Made by a program: the position numbers and the translations under genes. Below the pieces are notes generated by a model. That model worked only from the letters and a program-made list of their open reading frames with translations. It had not been told where the DNA came from and did no database searches. From Photobacterium halotolerans DSM 18316 (GTDB lineage: Bacteria > Pseudomonadota > Gammaproteobacteria > Enterobacterales > Vibrionaceae), in NCBI RefSeq assembly GCF_000425165.1, contig NZ_KE384320.1:344994-408993 (forward strand): DNA of 64,000 nt, read 5' to 3'. Below are positions 52,267 to 59,948 of the stretch, in pieces. Position 1 is the first letter of the stretch. Each line of letters opens with the position of its first letter.

Positions 52267-53934
52267 ATGGCTGAATACGTCTATACCATGTCGCGAGTGA
52301 GCAAAGTTGTGCCACCTAAGCGACAGATTATGAAAGATATTTCATTAAGTTTCTTCCCTGGCGCCAAAATCGGTGTACTGGGCCTGAACGGTTCCGGTAA
52401 ATCCACTCTGCTGCGTATCATGGCAGGTATCGATACCGATATCGAAGGGGAAGCCCGCCCGCAACCCGGCCTGAATGTCGGCTATCTGCCGCAGGAGCCG
52501 GTACTGGACGAAAGCAAGACAGTGCGTGAAGTGGTCGAAGAGGCCGTTTCCGATGTGAAAAACGCCCTGACCCGCCTGGATGCTGTGTATGCCGCTTACG
52601 CCGAACCGGATGCGGATTTCGATGCCCTTGCTAAAGAGCAGGGTGAGCTGGAAGCGCTGATTCAGGCCAAAGACGGCCATAATCTGGACAACACGCTGGA
52701 GCGTGCTGCCGATGCGCTGCGCTTGCCGGAGTGGGACGCGCAGATCAAACTGCTGTCGGGTGGTGAACGCCGCCGTGTGGCGATCTGCCGCCTGCTGCTG
52801 GAACAGCCGGACATGCTGTTGCTCGACGAACCCACCAACCACCTGGATGCCGAATCGGTGGGCTGGCTGGAGCGTTTCTTGGTGGATTACACCGGTACCG
52901 TGGTGGCGATCACGCACGACCGTTACTTCCTGGATAACGCCGCCGGCTGGATTCTGGAACTGGACCGTGGTGAAGGCATTCCGTGGCAGGGCAACTATAC
53001 CTCCTGGCTGGAGCAGAAAGACGCCCGTCTGAAGCAGGAAGCCTCTCAGGAGAAAGCGCGCCAGAAAACCATTGAGAAAGAGCTTGAGTGGGTACGCCAG
53101 AACCCTAAAGGTCGTCAGGCCAAATCCAAAGCTCGTATGGCCCGTTTTGAAGAGCTCAATACCTCAGATCATCAGAAGCGTAACGAAACCAACGAACTCT
53201 TCATCCCGCCGGGTGAGCGCTTGGGCGACAAGGTGATCGAAGTTAACGGCCTGACCAAATCCTATGGTGACCGTGTGCTGATCGACAACCTGTCTTTCAG
53301 CATGCCAAAAGGTGCCATCGTGGGCATCATAGGTGCGAACGGTGCCGGTAAATCGACCCTGTTCAAGATGCTGAGCGGCTCTGAGCAGCCCGACGCAGGG
53401 ACTATCGAGCTGGGCGACACCGTCAAACTGGCCTCTGTTGAGCAGTTCCGCGACAGCATGGATGATAACAATACTGTGTATCAGGAAATCTCTGAAGGCA
53501 ACGATGTGATTCGCATCAACAACTTTGAGATTCAGTCACGTGCTTACGTGTCCCGCTTTAACTTCAGGGGCAGCGACCAGCAAAAACGCATTGGCGAGCT
53601 GTCTGGTGGTGAACGTAACCGTGTCCACCTGGCGAAACTGCTGAAAGCCGGCGGCAACGTATTGCTGCTCGATGAACCCACCAACGACCTGGACGTAGAA
53701 ACACTGCGTGCACTAGAAGAAGCCCTGCTGGAATTCCCTGGCTGCGCCATGGTGATCTCGCACGACCGCTGGTTCCTGGACCGTATCGCGACCCATATTC
53801 TGGACTACCGTGATGAAGGCCAGGTAAATTTCTTCGAAGGTAACTATAGCGAGTATACCGACTGGCTGAAGAAAACACTGGGCGCGCAGGCTGCAGAGCC
53901 GCACCGTATTAAGTACAAGCGTATTGCCAAATAA
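52267..53934 (+). CDS. ettA: Energy-dependent translational throttle protein EttA (ABC-F)
   Basis: 555 residues, same length as E. coli EttA. Two ABC domains: first Walker A LNGSGKST with signature LLSGGERRRVA and LLLDEPTNHLDAESVGWLE; an arm/linker with EWVRQNPKGRQAKSKARMARFEEL; second Walker A ANGAGKST with signature ELSGGERNRVHLA and LLLDEPTNDLDVETLRALEE. No membrane segment. EttA binds the ribosomal E site and couples translation start to the ATP/ADP ratio. ATG follows a purine-rich stretch. The gene stands alone between slt (divergent) and a PilZ gene. Confidence 0.98.
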   Translation: MAEYVYTMSRVSKVVPPKRQIMKDISLSFFPGAKIGVLGLNGSGKSTLLRIMAGIDTDIEGEARPQPGLNVGYLPQEPVLDESKTVREVVEEAVSDVKNALTRLDAVYAAYAEPDADFDALAKEQGELEALIQAKDGHNLDNTLERAADALRLPEWDAQIKLLSGGERRRVAICRLLLEQPDMLLLDEPTNHLDAESVGWLERFLVDYTGTVVAITHDRYFLDNAAGWILELDRGEGIPWQGNYTSWLEQKDARLKQEASQEKARQKTIEKELEWVRQNPKGRQAKSKARMARFEELNTSDHQKRNETNELFIPPGERLGDKVIEVNGLTKSYGDRVLIDNLSFSMPKGAIVGIIGANGAGKSTLFKMLSGSEQPDAGTIELGDTVKLASVEQFRDSMDDNNTVYQEISEGNDVIRINNFEIQSRAYVSRFNFRGSDQQKRIGELSGGERNRVHLAKLLKAGGNVLLLDEPTNDLDVETLRALEEALLEFPGCAMVISHDRWFLDRIATHILDYRDEGQVNFFEGNYSEYTDWLKKTLGAQAAEPHRIKYKRIAK

Positions 53935-53967
53935 CCGTCTCCGGACAGATGTGCAATCACTGAACTC

Positions 53968-53993
53968 AGGCTGCTATTTTGGCAGCCTTTTTA
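53968..53993 (+). terminator. Terminator after ettA
   Basis: Stem AGGCTGC/GCAGCCT with a 7-base loop and TTTTTA, 34 bp after the ettA stop. Confidence 0.9.
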
Positions 53994-54201
53994 TTGCGTG
54001 ATTACTTAATAAGCAAATCATCAAAGTCGCCTGTTTAATCAGGTTCAGGGTTGTTTCAGCACAGGATGAATCGCCACTCGATTCCTGAGCTGAGCTGCAG
54101 CGCTGCAAACAGATATCGCGTCAACATAGAAAAAACAGAACCAAAAAAAGCCAGCAGACCCTAAACTCGACAATATAGGCTCATACAGGTAATCACAGAC
54201 T

Positions 54202-54567
54202 ATGAACGAAAGACGCCAGTTTATCCGTATTGTTTATCAAGCCCCGGCGATGATACGTCAGGCCCGGTCACACTGGCCTGCCGATGTTCGGGATATCTCG
54301 CTGCATGGTATTCTGCTCGGCCGGCCTGAACACTGGCAGCCGGATGACAATACCCCGTTTGAAGTCGATGTCACCTTGCATGACACAGATATTCACATGA
54401 CAATGGTCACTGAACTGATCGCCCATGACAGCGACTGTTTACGGATGAAAATAGTGAATATTGATATCGACAGCATTTCTCACCTGCGCCGCCTGATTGA
54501 ACTTAATGTGGGGTACGATGAGCTGCTTTATCGTGAACTGGAACTCCTTGCCGATCTTGCTGACTGA
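54202..54567 (+). CDS. Single-domain PilZ protein (c-di-GMP receptor)
   Basis: 121 residues. The two signature elements of c-di-GMP-binding PilZ domains are present: RQFIR (RxxxR, residues 5-9) and DISLHG (DxSxxG) about 30 residues later, followed by the beta-barrel pattern. It should be a small cytosolic adaptor that changes partner binding when c-di-GMP rises; the partner is unknown. No neighbour with a GGDEF or EAL domain is in the window, although a second PilZ gene lies at 59949. The start ATG has no strong ribosome site. Confidence 0.9.
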   Translation: MNERRQFIRIVYQAPAMIRQARSHWPADVRDISLHGILLGRPEHWQPDDNTPFEVDVTLHDTDIHMTMVTELIAHDSDCLRMKIVNIDIDSISHLRRLIELNVGYDELLYRELELLADLAD

Positions 54568-54930
54568 AACCCACAGCGTTTCACCTATGCTGCCCGGCGA
54601 GCGCGCCAGCAAAGAGCCTTGATGCAGACAGGACACAATGTTACTTTTCAGGGCCAGTTTCGCATGTGTTACGGCTTCAGGTGACCCTAACCACTCTCAC
54701 GACAGCGCCCTGCCGTTTCAGTCGTTTCTCCGCTGAGCTCATTTCCTATCACGTTATTCACATAATCATTAATGTTCATATTGACAAGATACCTGAGGTG
54801 TATGGTAAGTATGCGGTTGCTTGTCAAACAAAGCAGAGAAAAAACCGGTATCAAAGCAGAATATAACTAAAAACACTTTCTGTTTCTTTTGAATCAAAAA
54901 TTCACCAGGCTAGGCTAGTTAGTAACTATC
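54568..54930. other. Intergenic region before the Lrp-family gene
   Basis: 363 bp without a supported gene. G+C falls along it, marking the entry into the A+T-rich cluster that extends to about 58240. A rightward frame of 66 codons at 54666 has no ribosome site or family features. The promoter of the Lrp-family gene should lie in the last 100 bp, but I cannot single out its elements. Confidence 0.5.
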
Positions 54931-55368
54931 ATGAATTTAGATAAAGTGGATATGAAAATCATTGAGTTATTGAGAAATAACTCAAGAGAGAGCATCCAAA
55001 AAATTGCAGAACAAGTCAATCTCTCACGCAGTGCCGTTGATAAAAGAATACAATCGCTCATACAGGAGAACGTCATAACAGGGTTCACAATCAGTACTTG
55101 CTTTGATCAGCGCTTATCCCCTTCTGATGATATCCATTCTTACCTGTTGATCAAATCCGGAAGCGTAGACTGTAAACAGATATTCAAACACCTCAAAAGT
55201 GCCGGTTATGATTTTCAATTCGAATCTATATACGGTGAGTTCGACTGCCTGATAAGGGTCAACAGCACCCGGCTTCCGTTATTGTATGAAATTAAAAAAT
55301 TCATCATAGATATGGGTGGTATTGAATCTATCCATATTCTTCCAGTGCTAGACATTAAACATGAATAA
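54931..55368 (+). CDS. Lrp/AsnC-family transcriptional regulator
   Basis: 145 residues. N-terminal winged helix: LDKVDMKIIELLRNNSRESI, QKIAEQVNLSRSAVDKRIQSL, IQENVITGFTI, the standard Lrp layout. The C-terminal RAM-like ligand/dimer domain follows (SYLLIKSGSVD, FQFESIYGEFDCLIRVN, VLDIKHE). It is clearly more A+T-rich than ettA and radA. It is convergent with the ATP-grasp operon, so it is the natural candidate to control that cluster, perhaps in response to an amino acid or the product. Target and ligand are inference. Confidence 0.88.
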   Translation: MNLDKVDMKIIELLRNNSRESIQKIAEQVNLSRSAVDKRIQSLIQENVITGFTISTCFDQRLSPSDDIHSYLLIKSGSVDCKQIFKHLKSAGYDFQFESIYGEFDCLIRVNSTRLPLLYEIKKFIIDMGGIESIHILPVLDIKHE

Positions 55369-55390
55369 GGGGCTTAACAGCCCCCTACTT

Positions 55391-55470
55391 TAATTAGCTT
55401 TAATTAGCTTTAATTAGCTTTAATTAGCTTTAATTAGCTTTAATTAGCTTTAATTAGCTTTAATTAGCGT
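55391..55470. repeat. Eight tandem copies of a 10-bp unit
   Basis: The unit TAATTAGCTT is repeated exactly seven times from 55391 to 55460, and an eighth copy ends TAATTAGCGT. It sits between the 3' ends of the convergent Lrp-family gene and the small ORF, whose shifted-frame stop codon falls inside the last units. The 10-bp period equals about one helical turn. Confidence 0.97.
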
Positions 55471-55634
55471 AAAAGTACATTTCATTGTTCAGGCTTTCAA
55501 ACACATTGACCAGCGAATCTGACTCAACAATGAAGGTATAACTGGGATCTGCTGGTGTAACAAAATATTGAAACGGATGCTCCTGTTTCTGCTTCTATCG
55601 TTTCATCTGTGTCTTTAATAATTAGCTTAGGCAC
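55460..55634 (-). pseudogene. Small ORF after the ATP-grasp gene, interrupted by a one-base frameshift (about 57 aa if fused)
   Basis: A GTG at 55634 lies 8 bases after AAGGAG and overlaps the ATP-grasp stop. Its frame starts MPKLIIKDTDETIEAETG and, unshifted, stops at 55524 after 36 codons. In the +1 frame the reading continues as EHPFQYF, then VTPADPSYTFIVESDS, and ends YFYAN-stop at 55460; that frame has a TAG just upstream of the overlap, so it cannot be a gene alone. Joined by skipping one base near the ACAGGAGCATCC stretch it makes a coherent acidic protein of 57 residues. Options: a recent frameshift mutation, a sequencing error, or programmed frameshifting (an AGGAG lies at the junction). 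No family recognised; a precursor or accessory peptide for the ligase is possible. Confidence 0.5.
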
Positions 55635-56865
55635 TGATCAACTCCTTATTAAATACACCATGAAGAACATGCTCAACGTCCTGAATATCAGACTCTAAAT
55701 CAAAGGCATTATCATTGGCTAACCACACAAGACACGGGCAAGTGAACAAATCTTCCGTGGCCGGTAATTCTTGCCCCTCTTTCACTGTGACAAAATAATC
55801 AATCAAGGATGGAATACGTTTTAGCTTACCGTCACTGATGGCATCGACACCTGAAAATTTCGCTGCGTGTTTATTGACATGAAAATACACTCTCCCCTGT
55901 TTAACTAGCTTCGAATCTAGTTCCGGTACTCTGTGTTCTGACACCAGTGAAGCAATCGTATCCAGCAAACTGGGAGCATAACAACTTTCAAATAATGATG
56001 GGGCAACACCACCGTGTATCCGTGTCGCGGCTTCAATCATGACCGGGCCTGATGACGGATTCAGCATCAGTTCCATATGCACAAGCCCATACCTAATATC
56101 GAGTGCTCTGGTGGCCGCAACAGCATATTCACGAATTGTTGCCAACCCGGCGTCATAAGGATCCAATAGTTCCAGTCGATTATAAACAAATGGATTATTA
56201 CCAGACTGACCTTTTACGTATTTACATATAGCCACTAAAGTGATTTGGTCCCCATTGACTATCAGATCTAAAACATACTCCTCGCCTTCAATAAACTCCT
56301 GAACAAGAAACTGATCATTTATTTTTCCTGTACTGTTTATTTTCCCCCAAGGCAGGGAAGATATCTTATTAATTACGTCATCTCTGCTATTGCAGAAGTA
56401 GACGTTTTCAGAACCTGCAGAGTTAACTGGCTTGATGATATACTTTTTGCATTTAATTTCATGAAGCTCATTAAGACCTTTTCCATCCATATCAACCAGA
56501 AATGTCTGAATATAGGCTAATCCATGTTTTTTCAATGCATCTTGCATTTCATTTTTATTCCGGCGCAGACCGGTCGTCAAAGGTGAGTTTCCCGGTAAAC
56601 CTAATTCACTGGCGAGCTTATCTGCCAGTTCAACACCTAATTCAGAGCCAGCAATAACCGCATCGTACTTTTCATTCTGCAATGCATCAATTTCAAGATG
56701 GGATACATTATTATCATAGTTTTCGATGTTAATCGTATCCAGCATGCCTTTCGGATCATGCTCTGAATCAAAATACACATCGCATTGAATATTGTTTGCT
56801 TGCAGTTTCGGTCGGATCATTTTTCCGCTGGAAGCTGGGTTTACTATCAATACTTTACTTTTCAT
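55627..56865 (-). CDS. ATP-grasp ligase (carboxylate-amine / amino-acid ligase type)
   Basis: 412 residues from the ATG at 56865, with GGAAGG five bases upstream; a GTG two codons earlier is also open. N-terminal Rossmann part (KVLIVNPASSGKMIRP, DAVIAGSELGVELAD), then GLPGNSPLTTGLRRNKNEMQDALKKHG, the ATP-grasp entrance. The ATP-grasp core has YIIKPVNSAGSENV, the QEFIEGEEYVLDLIV hinge, and the Mg-binding strand GLVHMELMLNP..PVMIEAATRIHGG. This is the layout of L-amino-acid ligases such as BacD, which form peptide bonds by acyl-phosphate chemistry. Start overlaps the MFS gene by 11 bp, and a small ORF overlaps its end. Substrates unknown. Confidence 0.85.
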   Translation of the reverse strand: MKSKVLIVNPASSGKMIRPKLQANNIQCDVYFDSEHDPKGMLDTINIENYDNNVSHLEIDALQNEKYDAVIAGSELGVELADKLASELGLPGNSPLTTGLRRNKNEMQDALKKHGLAYIQTFLVDMDGKGLNELHEIKCKKYIIKPVNSAGSENVYFCNSRDDVINKISSLPWGKINSTGKINDQFLVQEFIEGEEYVLDLIVNGDQITLVAICKYVKGQSGNNPFVYNRLELLDPYDAGLATIREYAVAATRALDIRYGLVHMELMLNPSSGPVMIEAATRIHGGVAPSLFESCYAPSLLDTIASLVSEHRVPELDSKLVKQGRVYFHVNKHAAKFSGVDAISDGKLKRIPSLIDYFVTVKEGQELPATEDLFTCPCLVWLANDNAFDLESDIQDVEHVLHGVFNKELISA

Positions 56866-58027
56866 ATGCACCTTCCAATGTGATTGTTTTTTTGCTTCTG
56901 GTTAACAGCATGATGACAACAGCGGAGAAAACACCGACCAGTATCAGTGATATACCATAGGCTTGACTTGAGAATGAAAAGTAAGTCAACACCATAGTCA
57001 CCAGCATTGGAATGGTTCCTGATACAATATAGAACAGATAATTAGAATGACTGATAGCACTATTGACATCACTCTGAACAGCATCAGACTTCAATATTTC
57101 CGTTCTTGATGTAATTCTCACTGAGTTAACCGCATAGCCGATGCAGAAACAGAAAAGTACTGATAAATAAGGCATATCCATCAAGAAAAGCCCGATATCC
57201 CCTACCAGTAACAGCATCGCACTGAGTAAATAAACCTGTTTATTCTGAGGAAGAAGCGCTGCACATAATGCGCCTATACCAGCCAAACCTGATGCAAAAC
57301 CCAGGATATCAGGCCCCCACTCCCTGAATAGCTGATAGTACACTGGTACGAAAGTGTTGAACGCACCGATGTGCAAACCGGTTAAAACCGACAAGGCAAC
57401 CTGGATAATAAAGCGTTCTCTTTTCCCGGAAAGTGCTTGCTGATTGCTTGCTTCAGTTTCTGTCTCTTCTTTATCAACATCAGAAATAAACAAATAAGAC
57501 ACTGATAATAATATGGACATCACGGCTATATAAAAAATGAAGTTTTCAAACCCCATAGCTTTGAGATACCAACCCCCAAACAGCGCGCCAAAGAAAGCAC
57601 CAAACTGAATGGTTGTTTGCAGCACCCTGGACGCCTTTGAGGCTTCAATCAGTTTGTTTTTCACAAAACTGGAGTTTTTCACTTCAAAGGTATTAATACT
57701 GCAAACCATATTACATGATGAAAAAACAGCAATCATAAAGATAATGTATATCAAGCCAGTGGAATTAAAATACAAGACGGTAGACATGCAAACAAAAAAG
57801 ATAGCCCTGAGTGTTGTGATAGTGGATTTCTTGTAGAAAATGTCTTTCTTTTTAATTATTTTACTGAGAATAAAAGGCGTAACAGCGCCAATACTGACAA
57901 TCATCCCCATATAAACAGTAGAGCTTGTTATTTCAAGTATTTTCCAGATCATGACAATTTGAATTGACATATCAAGAAAAACAGAAAATGCAAGCAATAG
58001 GTACGTCTTTAATAATGTACTATTCAT
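56855..58027 (-). CDS. MFS transporter of the ATP-grasp cluster
   Basis: 390 residues with about twelve hydrophobic segments in two halves. The middle loop (about 190-210) is rich in Glu/Thr (VDKEETETEASNQQ) and highly charged. The C-terminal half has FASGLAGIGALCAALLP and SVRITSRTEILKSD in loops. It has features of small-molecule exporters of the antibiotic-efflux kind, but no substrate-specific motif that I recognise. The ATG at 58027 follows AAAGGT and lies 20 bp after the 25-codon ORF; the 3' end overlaps the ligase start. It probably exports the product of the ligase or gives self-resistance. Confidence 0.85.
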   Translation of the reverse strand: MNSTLLKTYLLLAFSVFLDMSIQIVMIWKILEITSSTVYMGMIVSIGAVTPFILSKIIKKKDIFYKKSTITTLRAIFFVCMSTVLYFNSTGLIYIIFMIAVFSSCNMVCSINTFEVKNSSFVKNKLIEASKASRVLQTTIQFGAFFGALFGGWYLKAMGFENFIFYIAVMSILLSVSYLFISDVDKEETETEASNQQALSGKRERFIIQVALSVLTGLHIGAFNTFVPVYYQLFREWGPDILGFASGLAGIGALCAALLPQNKQVYLLSAMLLLVGDIGLFLMDMPYLSVLFCFCIGYAVNSVRITSRTEILKSDAVQSDVNSAISHSNYLFYIVSGTIPMLVTMVLTYFSFSSQAYGISLILVGVFSAVVIMLLTRSKKTITLEGAYEK

Positions 58028-58047
58028 GCTTTACCTTTAGTTTTAAT

Positions 58048-58125
58048 TCAATAAATGAATTTAATACCATAATAACTGGATACATCACTGAGCTGAGAAC
58101 AGCTCAGAAATGATTCAATTGCCAT
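58048..58125 (-). CDS. 25-residue ORF with a perfect ribosome binding site, first in the ATP-grasp operon
   Basis: The ATG at 58125 stands five bases after AGGAGGT (58137-58131), the strongest ribosome site in this cluster. The peptide starts MAIESFLSCS and ends GIKFIY, with one Cys, several Ser, three Tyr and no long hydrophobic run, so it is neither a signal peptide nor a simple leader of runs of one amino acid. TGA at 58050-58048. It is followed after 20 bp by the MFS gene and then the ligase. It may be a ribosomal precursor peptide, a translational coupler or a regulatory leader. No family recognised. Confidence 0.55.
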   Translation of the reverse strand: MAIESFLSCSQLSDVSSYYGIKFIY

Positions 58126-58195
58126 GTATTACCTCCTATGTAATAAGAAGATTTTACTGGAAGGCTATTGAAAATATTGACTAAAGATAAAGGGC

Positions 58196-58237
58196 AATTC
58201 ACTTTTTTCAGTGTGAAATTAACACCTGAAGTGTGAA
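58196..58237. promoter_or_regulatory. Operator-like repeats upstream of the mini-peptide operon
   Basis: AGTGTGAA occurs at 58210-58217 and 58230-58237, exactly 20 bp apart (two helical turns), and an inverted AATTCACT lies at 58196-58203. The set stands 71-112 bp upstream of the 25-codon ORF. Spacing and symmetry suggest a dimer or higher-order regulator, possibly the Lrp-family protein at 54931. Confidence 0.5.
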
Positions 58238-58307
58238 TTTGCTTTAAAACGGTAAACCTTTAATTCCCCTGAACAGGAGTTAATAGCAGTGACTAACGGC
58301 AACGAAA

Positions 58308-58342
58308 GCCGGTGGTTGTGTTCGCCTTACACAACCACCGGC
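58308..58342 (-). terminator. Strong hairpin after radA (terminator-like)
   Basis: A 12-bp perfect stem CCGGTGGTTGTG/CACAACCACCGG, extended at its ends, starts 30 bp after the radA stop on the minus strand. Only a weak TTT follows, so ending may be incomplete or Rho-assisted; it separates radA from the mini-peptide operon. Confidence 0.7.
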
Positions 58343-58371
58343 CAGACAGGGGAATAACAAGCCTTCGTGGT

Positions 58372-59760
58372 TTAAACGGCGACCCGCTCAAACGCGGCCA
58401 GTGCTTCTTGCAAGTCTTCAACCGGCATAATTTCAATGCCGGGAAGCGGGCGGCTTGCATTGGCTTTCGGGATAATCGCACGGGTAAAGCCTTGCTTTGC
58501 CGCTTCCCGAATCCGTTCGACCCCGTTCGCTGACGGACGGATGTCACCGTTCAGGCCGATTTCACCAAACACCAGTACATCCTGTGGGATCGGGGCGTTT
58601 TTGAAACTGGAGAATATCGCCAGCAACACAGACAAGTCCGCAGAGGTCTCTTCGATCCGGATCCCGCCGACACAGTTTACAAAGATGTCCATGTCCGACA
58701 GCATCACGCCGCCATGGCGCGCCAGCACTGCAATTGACATTGCCAGCCGGTTAGAATCATACCCCACACTCAAGCGACGCGGTACTTCCGTCATTGACTG
58801 ATTGCACAGTGCCTGAATCTCCACCAGCAGCGGACGGGTGCCTTCCCAGAGCGTGGTACACACCGAACCTGCATGATTTTTGTTCGAGCGGCTGAGGAAT
58901 ATCGCAGACGGGTTCTTAACCTGCTTCATGCCGGTTTCTGTCATGGCAAAGAAACAGGATTCAGAATCGGCACCGAAGCGGTTCTTCGAGGTGCGCAATA
59001 CCCGGAATTTTTCATCCGAGGTCGACGAGAGTGCGAACAAGCCATCGACTATGTGGATCAGCTGCATCGGACCGGCCACATTCGAGTCTTTATTGATGTG
59101 GCCGACAATCATGAAAGTCACGCCTTCGGTCTTGGCAAAACGGGTCAGTGCCGCCGCCGACTCTTTGACCTGACTCGGGCTGCCCGCCGCCGATTCATTG
59201 TGCGCCACCGTCATGGTCTGGATAGAGTCAATAATCACGAAAGAGACTTTCTGCTCGACCACGTGATTGAGGATCTGCTCGACCGAGGTTTCGGCCACCA
59301 CCTGTATTTTATCGATGTTCGGCGTCGCCAGGCGTTTGGCACGCTGTGAGATCTGGTGAATCGATTCCTCCCCCGAGACATACAGTGCCTGACGGGATTC
59401 CGCAACCGCCCCGATGCTTTGCAGCAGCAAGGTGGATTTACCGGCACCTGGATCACCGCAGAGCAAGAGCACAGATCCCGGCACGATACCGCCGCCCAGC
59501 ACGCGATCAAGCTCTGAAATGCCCGAGCTGAAACGCGGCAGATCTTTACTTTCGACATCCGACAAGGTCTGCACTTTGGTCGACGAACCGGCATAACTGC
59601 TGACCGCACCGCTACCTGCACTGCCGAGTGCTGATTTGGTTTTGGGGATGGTAAATTCAGTAATGGTATTCCAGGCAGCACACGCACTGCACTGGCCCTG
59701 CCAGCGTGGAAAATCGGCGCCGCAATCACTGCAGACGTAAGCTCTTTTGGTTTTCGCCAT
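58372..59760 (-). CDS. radA: DNA repair protein RadA (Sms)
   Basis: 462 residues. N-terminal zinc finger CSDCGADFPRWQGQCSAC (residues 10-27), RecA-like ATPase with Walker A GDPGAGKST, the RadA-specific KNRFG motif (SKNRFGADSE), and a C-terminal Lon-protease-like domain (GGVMLSDMDIFVNCVGGI, VFGEIGLNGDIRPSANGVERIREAAKQGF). It promotes branch migration during recombination. Length equals the family norm. The ATG at 59760 follows AAGGGA. Divergent from the two-PilZ gene. Confidence 0.97.
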   Translation of the reverse strand: MAKTKRAYVCSDCGADFPRWQGQCSACAAWNTITEFTIPKTKSALGSAGSGAVSSYAGSSTKVQTLSDVESKDLPRFSSGISELDRVLGGGIVPGSVLLLCGDPGAGKSTLLLQSIGAVAESRQALYVSGEESIHQISQRAKRLATPNIDKIQVVAETSVEQILNHVVEQKVSFVIIDSIQTMTVAHNESAAGSPSQVKESAAALTRFAKTEGVTFMIVGHINKDSNVAGPMQLIHIVDGLFALSSTSDEKFRVLRTSKNRFGADSESCFFAMTETGMKQVKNPSAIFLSRSNKNHAGSVCTTLWEGTRPLLVEIQALCNQSMTEVPRRLSVGYDSNRLAMSIAVLARHGGVMLSDMDIFVNCVGGIRIEETSADLSVLLAIFSSFKNAPIPQDVLVFGEIGLNGDIRPSANGVERIREAAKQGFTRAIIPKANASRPLPGIEIMPVEDLQEALAAFERVAV

Positions 59761-59948
59761 TGTATCCCTTTTGAGTCTTCAAGCTGTGACCAGAAAGGGC
59801 CACTCAATGCAGGCGACAGCCAATCTGTGGCTAAGAAACAGACAGGACATGCGTCATGCCTGACTTTCCGTCTACAAGCTTATGACAATTCTTCGTTTTA
59901 CTGCACAATAGGGATCATACCCGATAGAGACCTATTGCTAAAACCACT

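Noticed and set aside
54666-54866. A 66-codon rightward frame before the Lrp-family gene.
   Set aside because: No ribosome site and unconvincing composition; treated as intergenic.
55391-55470. CRISPR array.
   Set aside because: The repeats are 10 bp and directly adjacent with no spacers; this is a simple tandem repeat, and no cas gene is nearby.
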